From Capillidium heterosporum (lineage: Eukaryota > Entomophthoromycota > Entomophthoromycetes > Entomophthorales > Capillidiaceae): a stretch of DNA of 64,000 nt. Position numbers and translations under genes: made by a program. Shown piece after piece: positions 10,130 to 22,188 of this stretch (within the stretch, counting starts at the first letter, position 1; each line of letters opens with the position of its first letter). The stretch lies in NCBI GenBank assembly GCA_016630905.1, contig WBMQ01000012.1:1054001-1118000 (forward strand), written 5' to 3'. A model generated the notes under the pieces. The model was not told the DNA's origin and made no database searches. It was given only the letters and a program-made list of their open reading frames with translations.

Positions 10130-11727
10130 ATGGGTACAAGATTGTTTTTGGGACGTTTGGCTAGAGGCACCAACGAAAGGGACATCGAAAAACTTTTACG
10201 CGGCTATGGAGAGATCCGCGACATAGCTTTGATGGACAGATATGGTTTTGTTGTAACTCCATTTTGTAAACCACCAAATTGAATTCAAATTAGGAGCTTC
10301 GCAACCCCAAAGATGCATCGGATGCCTTGCACGACCTCAATGGAAAAAACTTCCGTGGTGAAAGGTATATTTTCAACATGCTCAACTTCTAAGTTTGTAG
10401 GATAATTGTCGAGTACGCACGTAGCCGTGGTTCCGGTAGAAGTGAGCGAAGGGATACTCGCAGGTAGTTTTTGTAGAGATTATGGAAACTCATTTTTTTA
10501 GTGGTCCACCTAGACGTACTAATAACCGGCTTATTGTCGAAAATGTCTCTTCGAGAGCTAATTGGCAGGTAACTATTAATAATTTTATAATAGGCAAAAC
10601 AGTTTTATTTGAAAGCATAGCCTTTAAGTTTTATTATATTTACCACTACCCTTGTTTTTATTGAAAATCTTTGTATAAACAGCAGGTGTGGGGCTACTTG
10701 TTGGTGGTGGCTTGTTCTTCTCGGAACTGGGTTCTACTTTAAACTAGCCACGCTTTACTTTGGTGCTAACCTGCGTTTTATCTTTGCCCTTGGTCTTTTT
10801 CTTGTTTGTCTTTCACTGCTTTCGCCTTTTGTCGAGCTTTATGGTGGTTGCTTCACGCGCGCCTCGGCTTGTCGGTTGGTCACTTCACGATGTCTAATCT
10901 ACTCTGTCTATAGGATCTGAAGGACTTTATGCGCAAGGCTGGCGAAGTCAGCTTTGCTGATTGCCACAAGGACCGTTTTGGTGAAGGGTAAGGTCTGACA
11001 CGTGAACCTAATTTAATCTTTTCAGGATTGTTGAGTTCGAGAACCACGAGGATCTCAAGTACGCTCTTGACAAATTGCAGGACTCAGAGTTCCGTGGAAA
11101 GCGCATTCACCTGATTGACGTAATGCTTTAATGAAACTTGTCTGACTTTAGTAGGATTCTGCCAACGGAAGCGCCCGTCGTCGCTCCCGCTCGCGCTCAT
11201 ACTCGCGTTCCCCTCGTCGCGCCAGGTCGAGAAGCCGTTCCGCCTCACCCCGTCGTTCCCCTCGTCGCTCATCTCGTCGTGAGCGATCTCGCTCCCGCTC
11301 CCCACGCCGCTCCTCCCGCCGTTCGGCCTCCCCCCGTCGGGACCGTAGCCGCGACCGTGCCCGCAGGAACCGCTCCCATTCCCCTAGCCGCAGGTCTCAG
11401 GATGGTGAAGGGGATTACCATTCTCCCAGCCGCAGACGTAGCCACCAATCCCGTTCCCGCAGCCCTCACCACGACCGTTCACGCTCCCCGGCCAACGATG
11501 TCAACGGTGACGGTTCACCCCACCGTCGCCAAGGTGATGCCCTCGACTCCTATGATGCCAAGGAGAACGACTATGACAGTGGTAAGGAGCGCTTCTCCGA
11601 CAACGCCGAGAACACCAACGGAGTCTATGACGACACTAAACGTTCCAACACCTACGGTGACGAAGGCCTTGATATTTATAGAGAGGATGTTGAGAACTTG
11701 GAAGCTCAGGACCACCAGGAAGACTGA
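10130..11727 (+). CDS. SR splicing factor with two RRMs and a C-terminal RS domain (Srp2-like)
   Basis: Exons are 10130-10252, 10294-10364, 10401-10463, 10502-10568, 10914-10987, 11026-11119 and 11155-11727, giving 354 residues, close to the length of S. pombe Srp2. RRM1 carries RNP2 (LFLGRL) and RNP1 (YGFVEL). RRM2 ([30 protein letters not shown]) has the SRSF1-type linker [12 protein letters not shown] in place of the usual SWQDLKD. The tail has RS/SR dipeptides (RRRSRSRSYSRSPRR) and then an acidic Asp/Glu/Asn-rich end. SR proteins bind exonic enhancers and recruit U1/U2AF. Intron 4 is 345 nt, roughly eight times the local norm. The last acceptor is a TAGTAG tandem: the first AG would insert a stop, and the second (used here) keeps the frame. 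Both features suggest regulated splicing of its own message, a known habit of SR genes. Confidence 0.93.
10569..10913 (+). other. 345-nt intron inside the SR-protein gene
   Basis: It begins GTAACT and ends CTATAG, splits the RRM2 linker, and is far longer than the 35-75 nt introns elsewhere. Its middle (about 10680-10900) is clearly less AT-rich than neighbouring introns and contains internal CAG/TAG acceptor-like and GTG donor-like sites and a GCTAAC branch-like motif near 10770. A poison cassette or nested RNA is possible; I could not recognise a snoRNA box pair. Confidence 0.7.
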
Positions 11728-12793
11728 TTTTTTTGAGCTTTACTTTGCCATCCCTCGCTTCTACTCCTTATCATGCTAAATAAACTCAAGCAGTCCCAAG
11801 CTGATATTCTATTTTATGCCTTTAGATGTATTAACTTTGATATGTGGCTATACATATTTACTTTTAATTAATCCGCAGAGTAATATTTAATGTTCTTATA
11901 GTCAGGCTAATGTATCTATGGATAGTTGCTTCCAATAGAAAATACAAACATTGATTCATAAGGCAAAATATGCTATTTCATCCATTCCTTCTATTTATAA
12001 GCACTTGTTGTATATGGGTATATAGAAATGCTGTTGGGTTTAGATATGCTATAATTAAAGAAATACCTGTTTGTAATTTAAATAGGAGGTGCAACTCTAT
12101 ACCAAACCTCAAGCCCAAGACTTTATCTAACATCAGATAAGCCCTAAACTTTGCTATTTATTATAGATTGCTATAGCTAAGGTAGATATCAACAGGGATT
12201 ATATGGCAGCATCTCAGCGATTTAAATCATATGAGTAAACCGGACTTCAAGTATGTTATTACTGAAGCTAAACCATTCTAACCGACTACGAGTTATCTCG
12301 ATTGACTCTGAACATTGAATTGAAGACCAGAAATAACATTCTGAAATAATTGAAGCTGTACGATTTACTACCTAAAAATATTTTCATCTAGAGGTTTTGA
12401 AGATAATAAGCTTAATGAAATCGACTATATCTCCAAGAATTCTCTAGATTTCAAGAGACATTAAATAGATAAGTATATGTTGAAATGTATATTTAAGTGA
12501 TAGGCACATGGATTTATATTAGGGAGGTAGAGCATTCTTCTACATCCGTATACAAGTGTTGAACTTTCTAATCATTTAAACCAAGTATAACCTTCCATCA
12601 ATATAAACATTCCGAGTCAAATTCATCTAAAATTTAGTCAATCAGATCAAGCTAAACAAAATTCGAGCATAACTTGATTTCCGGCTCTAGTTTCAACTTT
12701 AGCTTTGAATTGAAGAATAAACTTTCACAATGACAGTCTTTACTTCCACCTCGTTTACAACTACTCTTTATCAACTAATTTCCAACTAATATC
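11728..12793. other. Intergenic spacer
   Basis: About 1.07 kb of AT-rich DNA between the SR gene and the ZIP transporter. No coding frame, tRNA or obvious repeat found. Confidence 0.5.
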
Positions 12794-13834
12794 ATGTTTT
12801 GTAGATCTACACTAAGTCATTTAGTGGTATTAGCAGCTATAGTAAGTCTTGTTTTTACTCAAAGCACCAACGACATAGCTGATGAAAAGGACGATGAGAA
12901 GACGAGAATAATCTTGGGGTTCTGCCTAGTTATAGCCGGTGCTTCACTTTCGACATTAGGAGCGGCCCTTATCTACTTTGAAAACATTTCCCAACACCTA
13001 CCTTTTATCAAGACGAAAGTCAATATCTCGGAAAGCCCTAAGTTCTTGGCTTCAGCCCTTAGTCTATCAGCCGGTATTTTGATGTCGACAATATTTATGA
13101 ACTTGATACCGGAAGGCTTGAAATCTTTCGAAACTTCAGACCTATTTGGTAAATCGTTCTCCAATTTGGTCGCCGCCGTCTACTTCGCCATCTGTATGTT
13201 AGTTGTCCAATTCTTCCACCACATCAGGAACAAACGTAATAATGGTAAGACCCACGCTTCCCATGGTCACGGTCATCAGGAATTTCAAGTATCGGGATTG
13301 AATTCAGATATGGAGCTGCATGAAGGTAGTTCGAACGCCGATAGGATGGAAGTAAAGGAGAGGGAGAACCGTAAAAGATTAAAGAGTTTGGGATACCAAG
13401 TGGCAATGGCAATTGCATTACACAACTTCCCCGAAGGTGTCATAACTTTCGTCTCGGTCTACCGTTCCTTACGATCTGGACTCCTCTTTGGCCTAGCATT
13501 ATCTTTACACAAGTTCCCTGAAGGTATTATGATAAGTGTCCCATTATATCTAGGCACTGGGTCCAAATTCAAAGCTGTTTTAATTACCGCCTTGGCTTCT
13601 TTCACGACCCAGCTTTTAGGTGCCTTGTGCTCGTATCTATTATTCAAGATCTATTGGAACGATATCATTGCTGGCGCTCTCTTTTTGTTGGCAGCCAGTA
13701 TACTACTACCTACCGTCTTCCAAGGTATGTTGCCACTTGCCAAGAATTATGACCCTGAGAATAAGGTGGTGGGGAAGTCGATATGTGCCGGCATCGTTAT
13801 TTTTACTTTTTTGACAAGTATTGTAACTCATTGA
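12794..13834 (+). CDS. ZIP-family zinc/iron transporter (Zrt3-like)
   Basis: Intronless, 346 residues. A signal-anchor-like N-terminus (MFCRSTLSHLVVLAAIVSLVF) is followed by about eight membrane segments. The two ZIP metal-site helices are present: HNFPEG at about residue 210 (TM4) and HKFPEG at about residue 239 (TM5), where many relatives have HNIPEG in the second position. Between TM3 and TM4 is a cytosolic or lumenal loop with a short His cluster (HASHGHGHQ), typical of zinc sensing or handling. The double HxFPEG layout and length best fit the Zrt3/ZIP11-type branch that releases zinc from the yeast vacuole, rather than plasma-membrane Zrt1/2; this sub-assignment is inference. The ATG at 12794 places the first membrane helix directly at the N-terminus. 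Confidence 0.88.
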   Translation: MFCRSTLSHLVVLAAIVSLVFTQSTNDIADEKDDEKTRIILGFCLVIAGASLSTLGAALIYFENISQHLPFIKTKVNISESPKFLASALSLSAGILMSTIFMNLIPEGLKSFETSDLFGKSFSNLVAAVYFAICMLVVQFFHHIRNKRNNGKTHASHGHGHQEFQVSGLNSDMELHEGSSNADRMEVKERENRKRLKSLGYQVAMAIALHNFPEGVITFVSVYRSLRSGLLFGLALSLHKFPEGIMISVPLYLGTGSKFKAVLITALASFTTQLLGALCSYLLFKIYWNDIIAGALFLLAASILLPTVFQGMLPLAKNYDPENKVVGKSICAGIVIFTFLTSIVTH

Positions 13835-14380
13835 TCTTTACTAGTCCCTTGTTCAAGTATAGAGATTAAATGAAACATTTAATATGCTGCTGACAATTAA
13901 ACTAGCTGGTTTATTAAGAGCTGTATACAAATTGATTGGTTTTTCTTTAGATACAAATATCTTGTTTAGCGAAAGTTCATATAATGTTTATCTATTTATA
14001 GCATGCTAATAGCTTCTTCATATGCTACAGTTTTCTCCCAGTTTTACCAACTGAAACATCTGTTTAAAGATATACAAATATTCTACATTGTGGTAGAAGC
14101 TTCCACCCAGTCCTTCAGTTGGATGTTCTTGTACTTTACTTGAAGTATAATTTCGAGATTTCTCATTCAACCAATTGCAAAAATTTTCATCCAAAATACC
14201 TTTACTTCATTGGCTTCATAAGCTCAACATATAACCTTTGACTACTTCTAGCTTTGAGGTTCCTACCAAGTAAGCAAGTCAAAAAATCGGATTGATTCGG
14301 GACCAAGAACTTCATTGAAATTTTGAAAACCCAACTTTCAAACTTTTGAATAATCAACTTTCAACCACTATACAACAACA
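13835..14380. other. Intergenic spacer before TIM17
   Basis: 546 bp, AT-rich. I see no gene; the last 50 bp (CAACTTTCAA-type repeats) resemble the CA-rich leaders seen before several ATGs here. Confidence 0.5.
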
Positions 14381-15051
14381 ATGGGAAGACATTCCGATCC
14401 TACACGACAGCCTTGGTAAATTTAAACCCTAGTAATCTATAATTTAACCTCAACATCCTTTAAATAAAGCCCATGGATTATCCTCTACGATTTGGGAGCT
14501 GGGTTCACCATCGGTGCCATCTTAGGTGGTGGTTGGAATCTGTTCAAAGGAGCCAAGAACTCTCCTTCGGTAATTCTATTTATACCATCTTATATTTATA
14601 TATATATCTCTTTTAACTGTAGGGCTATCGATTGGCAGGTGCACTTTCAGCCGTCAAAGCTCGAGCACCCGTCATGTCTGGTACATTTTTAAAGTAAAAA
14701 GCCAACCTAATAGAATCTAGGAAATTTTGCCGTATGGGGTGGTCTATTCTCAACTTATGACTGTGCCCTACTGGAAATCCGTCAGAAACAAGATTTATGG
14801 AACTCCATTATCGCTGGTGCTTTGACAGGTGGTTCCTTAGCAGTTCGAGGTACCGTACTTTACTAATTTTCATATATTTACCCATTTTCTATTCACAAGG
14901 TGGACCTAAGGCGGTAGCCATTTCAGCTACGTTCGGTGGTGTAGCTCTAGGTGTCATGGAAGGAATAGGTCTAGTTTTCTCAAAGTACATGCAGCCCCCT
15001 CCCCCAAGCGCTATGCCAGCTATGAACCCCAATCCATCCCAACCTCAATAA
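14381..15051 (+). CDS. TIM17: Mitochondrial inner-membrane translocase subunit Tim17
   Basis: Tim17 is the core channel-forming partner of Tim23 in the TIM23 presequence translocase. Exons are 14381-14415, 14470-14569, 14623-14680, 14721-14849 and 14900-15051, giving 157 residues; the yeast protein is 158. The first intron splits the family's N-terminal Asp-Pro-Cys-Pro-Trp region, here [15 protein letters not shown], so the tiny first exon is well supported. Four membrane helices carry the typical GxxxG pattern ([63 protein letters not shown]). The two Cys that can form a disulfide (PCPW and STYDC) are present. The C-terminus is Pro/Met-rich. Intron 1 ends in AAAG with no pyrimidine tract. 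Confidence 0.96.
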
Positions 15052-15921
15052 TTTTCACATTTGTTATTTAACTTCGATCCTACAATTTTAGAACATCTTA
15101 TAAAATAGATTTGAAAATATTGATTAATAGTTTTGGGCTGGTAGTTTAGTTGATATATAAATCTGCTTTCAATTCGGATGGCTTTAGCATCTTATTTTAA
15201 ACGCTTTAACGATTGGAATTCTGACTTACAGTTAATCATATCTTTTAATCTAGATATTAAATATACATCTATCAAAAATATAATACTATTTATAAATAGA
15301 TGTTATGGCAACATACTACCTTTTACTTATCTAAATAGTATCCTAAGTAAAATTCTTTGACTATTTACAACTATAGCATCTACACTTTCATTTGGTTTTT
15401 CGAGGTACTATATAATTAAAGTAGTATATGTGTAGTACGGTTGTATCTTAACAATACACTTGTATATTCATAGAAAAAAGAGGATGTAAAAGATAGATAG
15501 TATTCTAAATACCAAATACATATAGATACTAATTAGTTTGAAAGTGCTTTATGTACAGCCTTCAACCACTATTCAGTTTATACTTACTTTTTAAAACAAA
15601 TAGCAGTACGTTTGTTGATGAGTAGATCATCACTATATATTCTAACAAAAACTGTCGATATTTCTGTAGAGTACTGAGTTTGATGGATTGGAGTGGGCTA
15701 GAGATGTCTAGAAATCAATACAGTATTTCAACCAAGCATAGCATGACTATAGCGAAAGTTGACCACTAAAGTATAAAAGTCCTAAAAGAAAATAAGACAG
15801 CCAACAATTTGAAACTAAAGCTTAGTGTAAAACTATTAAGTTTATGATGGCTCAGATAATTTTTATAAAACTTTTCCAATGCTGCCACTAAAATCAATCG
15901 ATTGCTGCTCTTTATCAACTT
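15052..15921. other. Convergent intergenic spacer (TIM17/MSP1)
   Basis: 870 bp of AT-rich sequence between two 3' ends. The frame at 15178-15360 has no family features and I do not support it. Confidence 0.5.
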
Positions 15922-17680
15922 TCAATACAAATCCTCCGTCAGTATCACGTTGGCATCTTCACCAACTCGACTTAACGAGGACGGACTTACCGAATCGAGT
16001 TCAGCGGGGGTGAAGTCATCGATGGAGTAGCCTTGAATCTTGAGGACCTTGATGAAATCTTTAGTTTCCAAGGCCCGAGGTTTCAACTCCAAATTGCTGA
16101 GCTCCGAACTATCGTTCCCCGAATTCATGTTGGAACGGTGATGCCCGGCCATGTCAATCCCTTTCATAAACTCACGCACTGGGATCATAGCTGCTTCACG
16201 GCATAGTTCCTTGAGGTCGCTACCTGTTAAAGTTAGTGGTAGTAAAGGTAGGGAGAGATACCAGTCATTCCGGAAGTCATCTTGGCGATCTTTTCTATAT
16301 CTAAATTGGTCTTGGGTTCAACTTTGGCTAGAAACTTTGGAATTTGGTTAGAAATGTTGGAATGGTAGACTTACCAAGCTTAAAATCTGGATACGCTGTT
16401 CCTCCTTAGGTGGGGCGATGTTGAAACGTTTAGGCATACGACGCAAGATAGCAGAATCTAATTTTTGCAAAAAGGTAAGTCAAAGTTAATTGCCATCACT
16501 ACCTATTTCTAAAGGACGATTGGTAGCACCAAGAATCTAAAGTTGAGTTAGTAAGGAACTTTAGATTGAAAATGGTGACCAGAATCTGAGTATCGGGACC
16601 GGAGACTAACCCATCCCAAAGACTAGATAGATTTAAGTAGATGGAAATTCAATAAAAACTTACGTCATAAATTCAGCTTTGATAGTAGCGTTGACTTCAT
16701 GGTCGGAGGAGCTTCGCTCCCTAAGGAAACAGTCAATCTCATCGACAAAGATAATACAGGGTTGCATCTTCTTGGCCAAGGAGAAGAGAGCAGCCACCAG
16801 CTTATTGCTCTCTCCAAACTATAAAAATCGATACAAAAAGTAATAAGTATACTAAAATTTTAAATAAAAGATTACCCATTTGTCAGTCATAGTGGATACA
16901 CGCATATGTATTTACAATATAAAAAGTTAAGGATATAGGGGTTAAATAAACAAGCAATAAAATATACAAAAGGATATTGAGAAAGGTAGCGCCCGATTCC
17001 TTAGCTAAACATTTAGCTAACATAGTTTTGCCACAGCCTATAGACATGCGAATAAGTACAATACATTGAAACTAAAATAGTACCGGGAGGTCCGTACAGC
17101 AGTACACCTTTAGGTGGACCCAATAAATCGTTACTACCGTTGAATACGTCGGGGTAGCGTAGTGGGTAGATAACTGTCTCCTTCAAATCTTCAACTATAT
17201 TTTCTAAACCTATAGTTTCGATTGGATATGAAGTAAAACTTGTAAATTTTAAATATTGTATAAATCAAAGTACCGCCAATATCTATTTAAGAATTATAAG
17301 TTTAATTTAGGTTCATTTAAAAAGTTACCTTCAAATGTCACTTTTATGTCATCGGGATGGATCAACTCGGTTGCAATAATATGTTCGTGGTCGGTTAACT
17401 CCAGTCCCTTTTTCTAAAAAATACACATTGTAAGTTTCAAATTTAATTTAAAAAATACTCCCAACTTTTCCAAAGCCTTTAGCGCCTTATCTTTAGCAGC
17501 TTTCTTAGTGTTGCTAGTTGGGTCCAATTGCTTGAAGACGTACTTCAATCCATAAAAGAATATAACGTTGGTAACTATAAATAAAGCGGCTACAAAATAT
17601 ATTTTTAATTAGCTAACTTTGTCAAATGTCTTTCAGTTGTAGATACCTTCGGCTACAAATTTGTTCCTTGGACTCATCAT
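15922..17680 (-). CDS. MSP1: Msp1/ATAD1 AAA-ATPase, mitochondrial/peroxisomal outer-membrane extractase
   Basis: Msp1 pulls mislocalised tail-anchored proteins out of the outer membrane. Thirteen exons (minus): 17680-17647, 17589-17459, 17413-17329, 17282-17274, 17209-17084, 17037-16978, 16907-16876, 16818-16664, 16622-16580, 16536-16503, 16457-16375, 16334-16262 and 16223-15922, giving 388 residues. Features in order: N-terminal membrane helix ([16 protein letters not shown]), DIGGLENI, Walker A GPPGCGKT (about 126-133), pore loop 1 DKWFGES, Walker [10 protein letters not shown] (about 183-188), sensor GATNRP, arginine-finger block [19 protein letters not shown], then the Leu/Lys C-helix region. 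Exon 4 is only 9 nt. Intron 6 is an AT-AC intron with U12-type signals, while all others fit GT-AG. Intron 9 has a weak donor GTCACC with a strong TACTAAC box. Intron 11 must end at the CAAAG, since the nearer TAG breaks the frame. Confidence 0.95.
16908..16977 (-). other. U12-type AT-AC intron in MSP1
   Basis: The intron starts ATATCCTTTT at 16977, has TCCTTAAC at 16933-16926, and ends AAATAC at 16908; it is 70 nt long. Removing it joins CTC A to AT ATG CGT, giving [13 protein letters not shown], which aligns without gap to the Msp1/ATAD1 region before the DKWYGES pore loop. Keeping it shifts the frame into a stop. No AG dinucleotide exists from the donor through the exon start, so no GT-AG solution is available. 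Confidence 0.85.
17274..17282 (-). other. 9-nt microexon of MSP1
   Basis: ATATTGGCG, flanked by TAG on its 5' side and GTACTT on its 3' side, encodes the middle of the conserved EDIGGL motif. Without it the motif would lose three residues (Asp-Ile-Gly) although the frame would stay open. Confidence 0.85.
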
Positions 17681-18324
17681 AGCTTTTGTTGCTGAACTCT
17701 AAGTTTTGTTTTGGCAAGAAGTTTGCTGGTTTTGATTTCCTTTAATGTGACTTTTAGTCTATTTTTGAATTTTGAGGGATTGGAAGGATGGGACCAATTA
17801 AGGCGTAGCAAATTTGGTCGTGAAGTTGGAAGTTTGGTTTAATATATTTAACCCTATGAGTTTATACATATTGGAGAGGTAAAGTTTATAGTCTTGGATA
17901 GTTGATCAAGGCTGCATACCAACAAGCAAACTTGTACCTATCCAGGCCTAGTTATACTTTTATGCTATGCATATGTTTTTATATTTAAAATTTTGAGTTA
18001 AATTTTCAATTTAGTGAATTCCAAACCTCCTATATCAACGTATCTCCTTACCTATATTCCAACTCTGTCAGCTTTTCAATAAACTAACCTCCAAAACCAG
18101 TATATTCGATGTACAAAAGTTTGGTAAAGGGTATATCATGTTAGTAGAGGAGTTAATATAAACCACCAATACTTTCTAAATAAATAAAAACCTCAAGTAT
18201 AGACGTAGCATTTGCTCAAATGAACTATATATAGTAAAAAATAAAACTAAACCGATCTAAAATGCTTATATAAGATTTAATTCATCTTAAAGAGAATGCA
18301 AATCAAAGCCCTTTACATCAAAAC
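17681..18324. other. Intergenic spacer
   Basis: 644 bp between MSP1 and the F-box-like gene, both on the minus strand; this is the MSP1 promoter side. AT-rich, nothing recognised. Confidence 0.5.
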
Positions 18325-19758
18325 CTAGATTTTAGTTACCTTGTCCCCTTTTACCACAAACTGTAATTCTTTAGCATTAGTCAACACCCAATCGGAATAG
18401 ATATCTAGCAACCACTCAGAATCGTATATGAAAACTTGCAACTTACTTAAGCTGAAGCAAGGTAAACTTCGGTTAGAGTAACTGATACAGTTGGAGTTGT
18501 TGTTGTCGGGACCTATACCCTGCAGGCGTAACTCTACCAAATTAGGGAATTTCTGCAAGGCAGTAAAGAAATCGATGTCATACCGAGCTAACCTCAACGT
18601 TAGCTTGGTAACCGAATATAGCGAATCTTCTATATCTACTGAACCACTGGTATCTGTCGAAGTGCTGTTAGTTAGTTCAGGTATAAAGGTATCCAAAGAG
18701 TACAAAGTTAAAGTCAGCTGTTTCAAGCATTTCAATCCCATTAGATGCCTCCAGCTTAAATTTAAGATATCTCGATCATAAGCAAATATTAGATTGGAGA
18801 CTTCTAGCTTGTGCAAATTGGGAAAGTTAGTTGGCAAGCAATCCAAAGTCACTTTGGTAAACAGGTAGCATTGGATGGAGGTAATCTGATGCCACTTGAA
18901 ACTTAGGAAGGGAACCAACAACCTCTGGCAGTAAAGCTCAGCTGAGAAGTAAGAGTCGTAGGGAACGAACTTCAAGTTGGAGAGCTTGGGGAAGTTGAAC
19001 GGGTATATCTTGCCTTCGAACGGGATGTTGGTTTGATCGCATTTCATATGTAAAGTTAAGCTTATAAGGTTGAGGAACTTGCCATTGAGCTTGGAAAAGT
19101 TGAAGTGAAAGTCGTTGATATCGATAGTCAGATGCTTTAGGTAAGATAGCTGGAACGATGGAACTTGCAAGTCGATGTTCTGTAGGATGTTTGAACCTAC
19201 TATTAGGGAAGTGAGCTTGGATAATGTCAAGATATCTTTGAGAAGTTTAGTTTGGTAGTAGTTTTCGCCACCGTAATAGGGTAACTTTAAGCTTTTAAGG
19301 TTGGGAAAGGTGAAAGTGATGGTGTCGAAACCCAACTGATTGTCGATAAACAAATTGCTTTCGTGCAACTCCAGATACTTTAACTTCTTGCTGTGAAAGA
19401 ACTTCTGCAATAGGATGCTGGAGTAGGCAAAGGTCTTCAATATAGTTATCCTGGATAGATTGGGCAGGTATTCAATTAACTTCAACTTGAACAAGCTGTC
19501 GCTAAAGGTTAAGGAGGTTATTAGCTTCCCTAAGCCTACATCCTTCTTCAACAGCAAAGCTATGGGTTGGGTACGGTTGTACCTACATACAATTAGTTGT
19601 TTCAAGTAGCTGAAGTAGCTGTGGTTGAGGTAGAGTAGGTTTATCAAGTCCAAAGTATCTATAGCATCGAATATTAAATCGGAAAGCTCGATGGGTAGGT
19701 CCTCTATGTAGTAAGCGTCTGTTGGTAGAATTTCTAAATGCTTGTTCTTTTCCACCAT
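18325..19758 (-). CDS. F-box/leucine-rich protein, substrate-adaptor type
   Basis: Intronless, 477 residues. An F-box-like segment lies near the N-terminus: IEDLPIELSDLIFDAIDTLDLINLLYLNHSYFSYLKQLI (about 18-57), with the Leu-Pro start and the Leu/Ile heptads of the Skp1-binding fold. It is followed by repeated leucine-rich units of the form Phe-Pro-Asn-Leu-x-x-Leu-x-Leu (FPNLKSLKLPYYG, FPNLHKLEVSNL, FPNLVELRLQGIG). Such proteins recruit targets to SCF ubiquitin ligases. The F-box is degenerate and the target unknown, so naming a yeast counterpart is not justified. Similar LRR/F-box genes often expand in fungi. No conserved neighbour suggests its pathway. A second ATG-less frame overlapping the 5' end is a shadow. 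Confidence 0.75.
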   Translation of the reverse strand: MVEKNKHLEILPTDAYYIEDLPIELSDLIFDAIDTLDLINLLYLNHSYFSYLKQLIVCRYNRTQPIALLLKKDVGLGKLITSLTFSDSLFKLKLIEYLPNLSRITILKTFAYSSILLQKFFHSKKLKYLELHESNLFIDNQLGFDTITFTFPNLKSLKLPYYGGENYYQTKLLKDILTLSKLTSLIVGSNILQNIDLQVPSFQLSYLKHLTIDINDFHFNFSKLNGKFLNLISLTLHMKCDQTNIPFEGKIYPFNFPKLSNLKFVPYDSYFSAELYCQRLLVPFLSFKWHQITSIQCYLFTKVTLDCLPTNFPNLHKLEVSNLIFAYDRDILNLSWRHLMGLKCLKQLTLTLYSLDTFIPELTNSTSTDTSGSVDIEDSLYSVTKLTLRLARYDIDFFTALQKFPNLVELRLQGIGPDNNNSNCISYSNRSLPCFSLSKLQVFIYDSEWLLDIYSDWVLTNAKELQFVVKGDKVTKI

Positions 19759-20291
19759 AATCTCTTTTGTAAATGTATGATGAAAAGGTCATACATTGTA
19801 AACTTATACAACTTTAGCTTGGAAACGCACAATGACATCGTCGATTATATCATAAATTTGGAGGTGATGCAACAACTTTAAATTGGAGGCCTAGATCCAT
19901 GGAGTAAAATATGAGGTATACCTACTATAGTAAGAAAGTAAGCACTGCCATTGAAACACCATATTTGATTTGAAGTAGATCCAACAAGTCATTTAGTTAC
20001 TTCACTTTCTTGTCTATATGGGGGTTTATAATACTTGAGATAACCTCAAAATTCCATACAAACTAGTCTATTTCCAATAAACACTATCAAAATTTGTAGG
20101 CTTAGGTTCTAGAATACAATATTTGAAACTATATCATAAAATGTATAACATTCGTTAATCCAATATATTAGAAATAGAAAATAACAGTATACATAAAAGC
20201 TTTACATGTTCTTAAAAAAGTAATTGAGCCTGGCACTTCAAAAGGTAGTATACATTAAACCGACGTGGATGAACCGATATCTGAAGCGTAA
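19759..20291. other. Intergenic spacer
   Basis: 533 bp upstream of the F-box-like gene and downstream of SRP54. AT-rich; nothing recognised. Confidence 0.5.

Positions 20292-22188
<1,897 letters not shown>

Noticed and set aside
12973-13164. Minus-strand frames over the ZIP, SRP54, SR and RBM25 genes
   Set aside because: They are shadows of real exons and lack family motifs.
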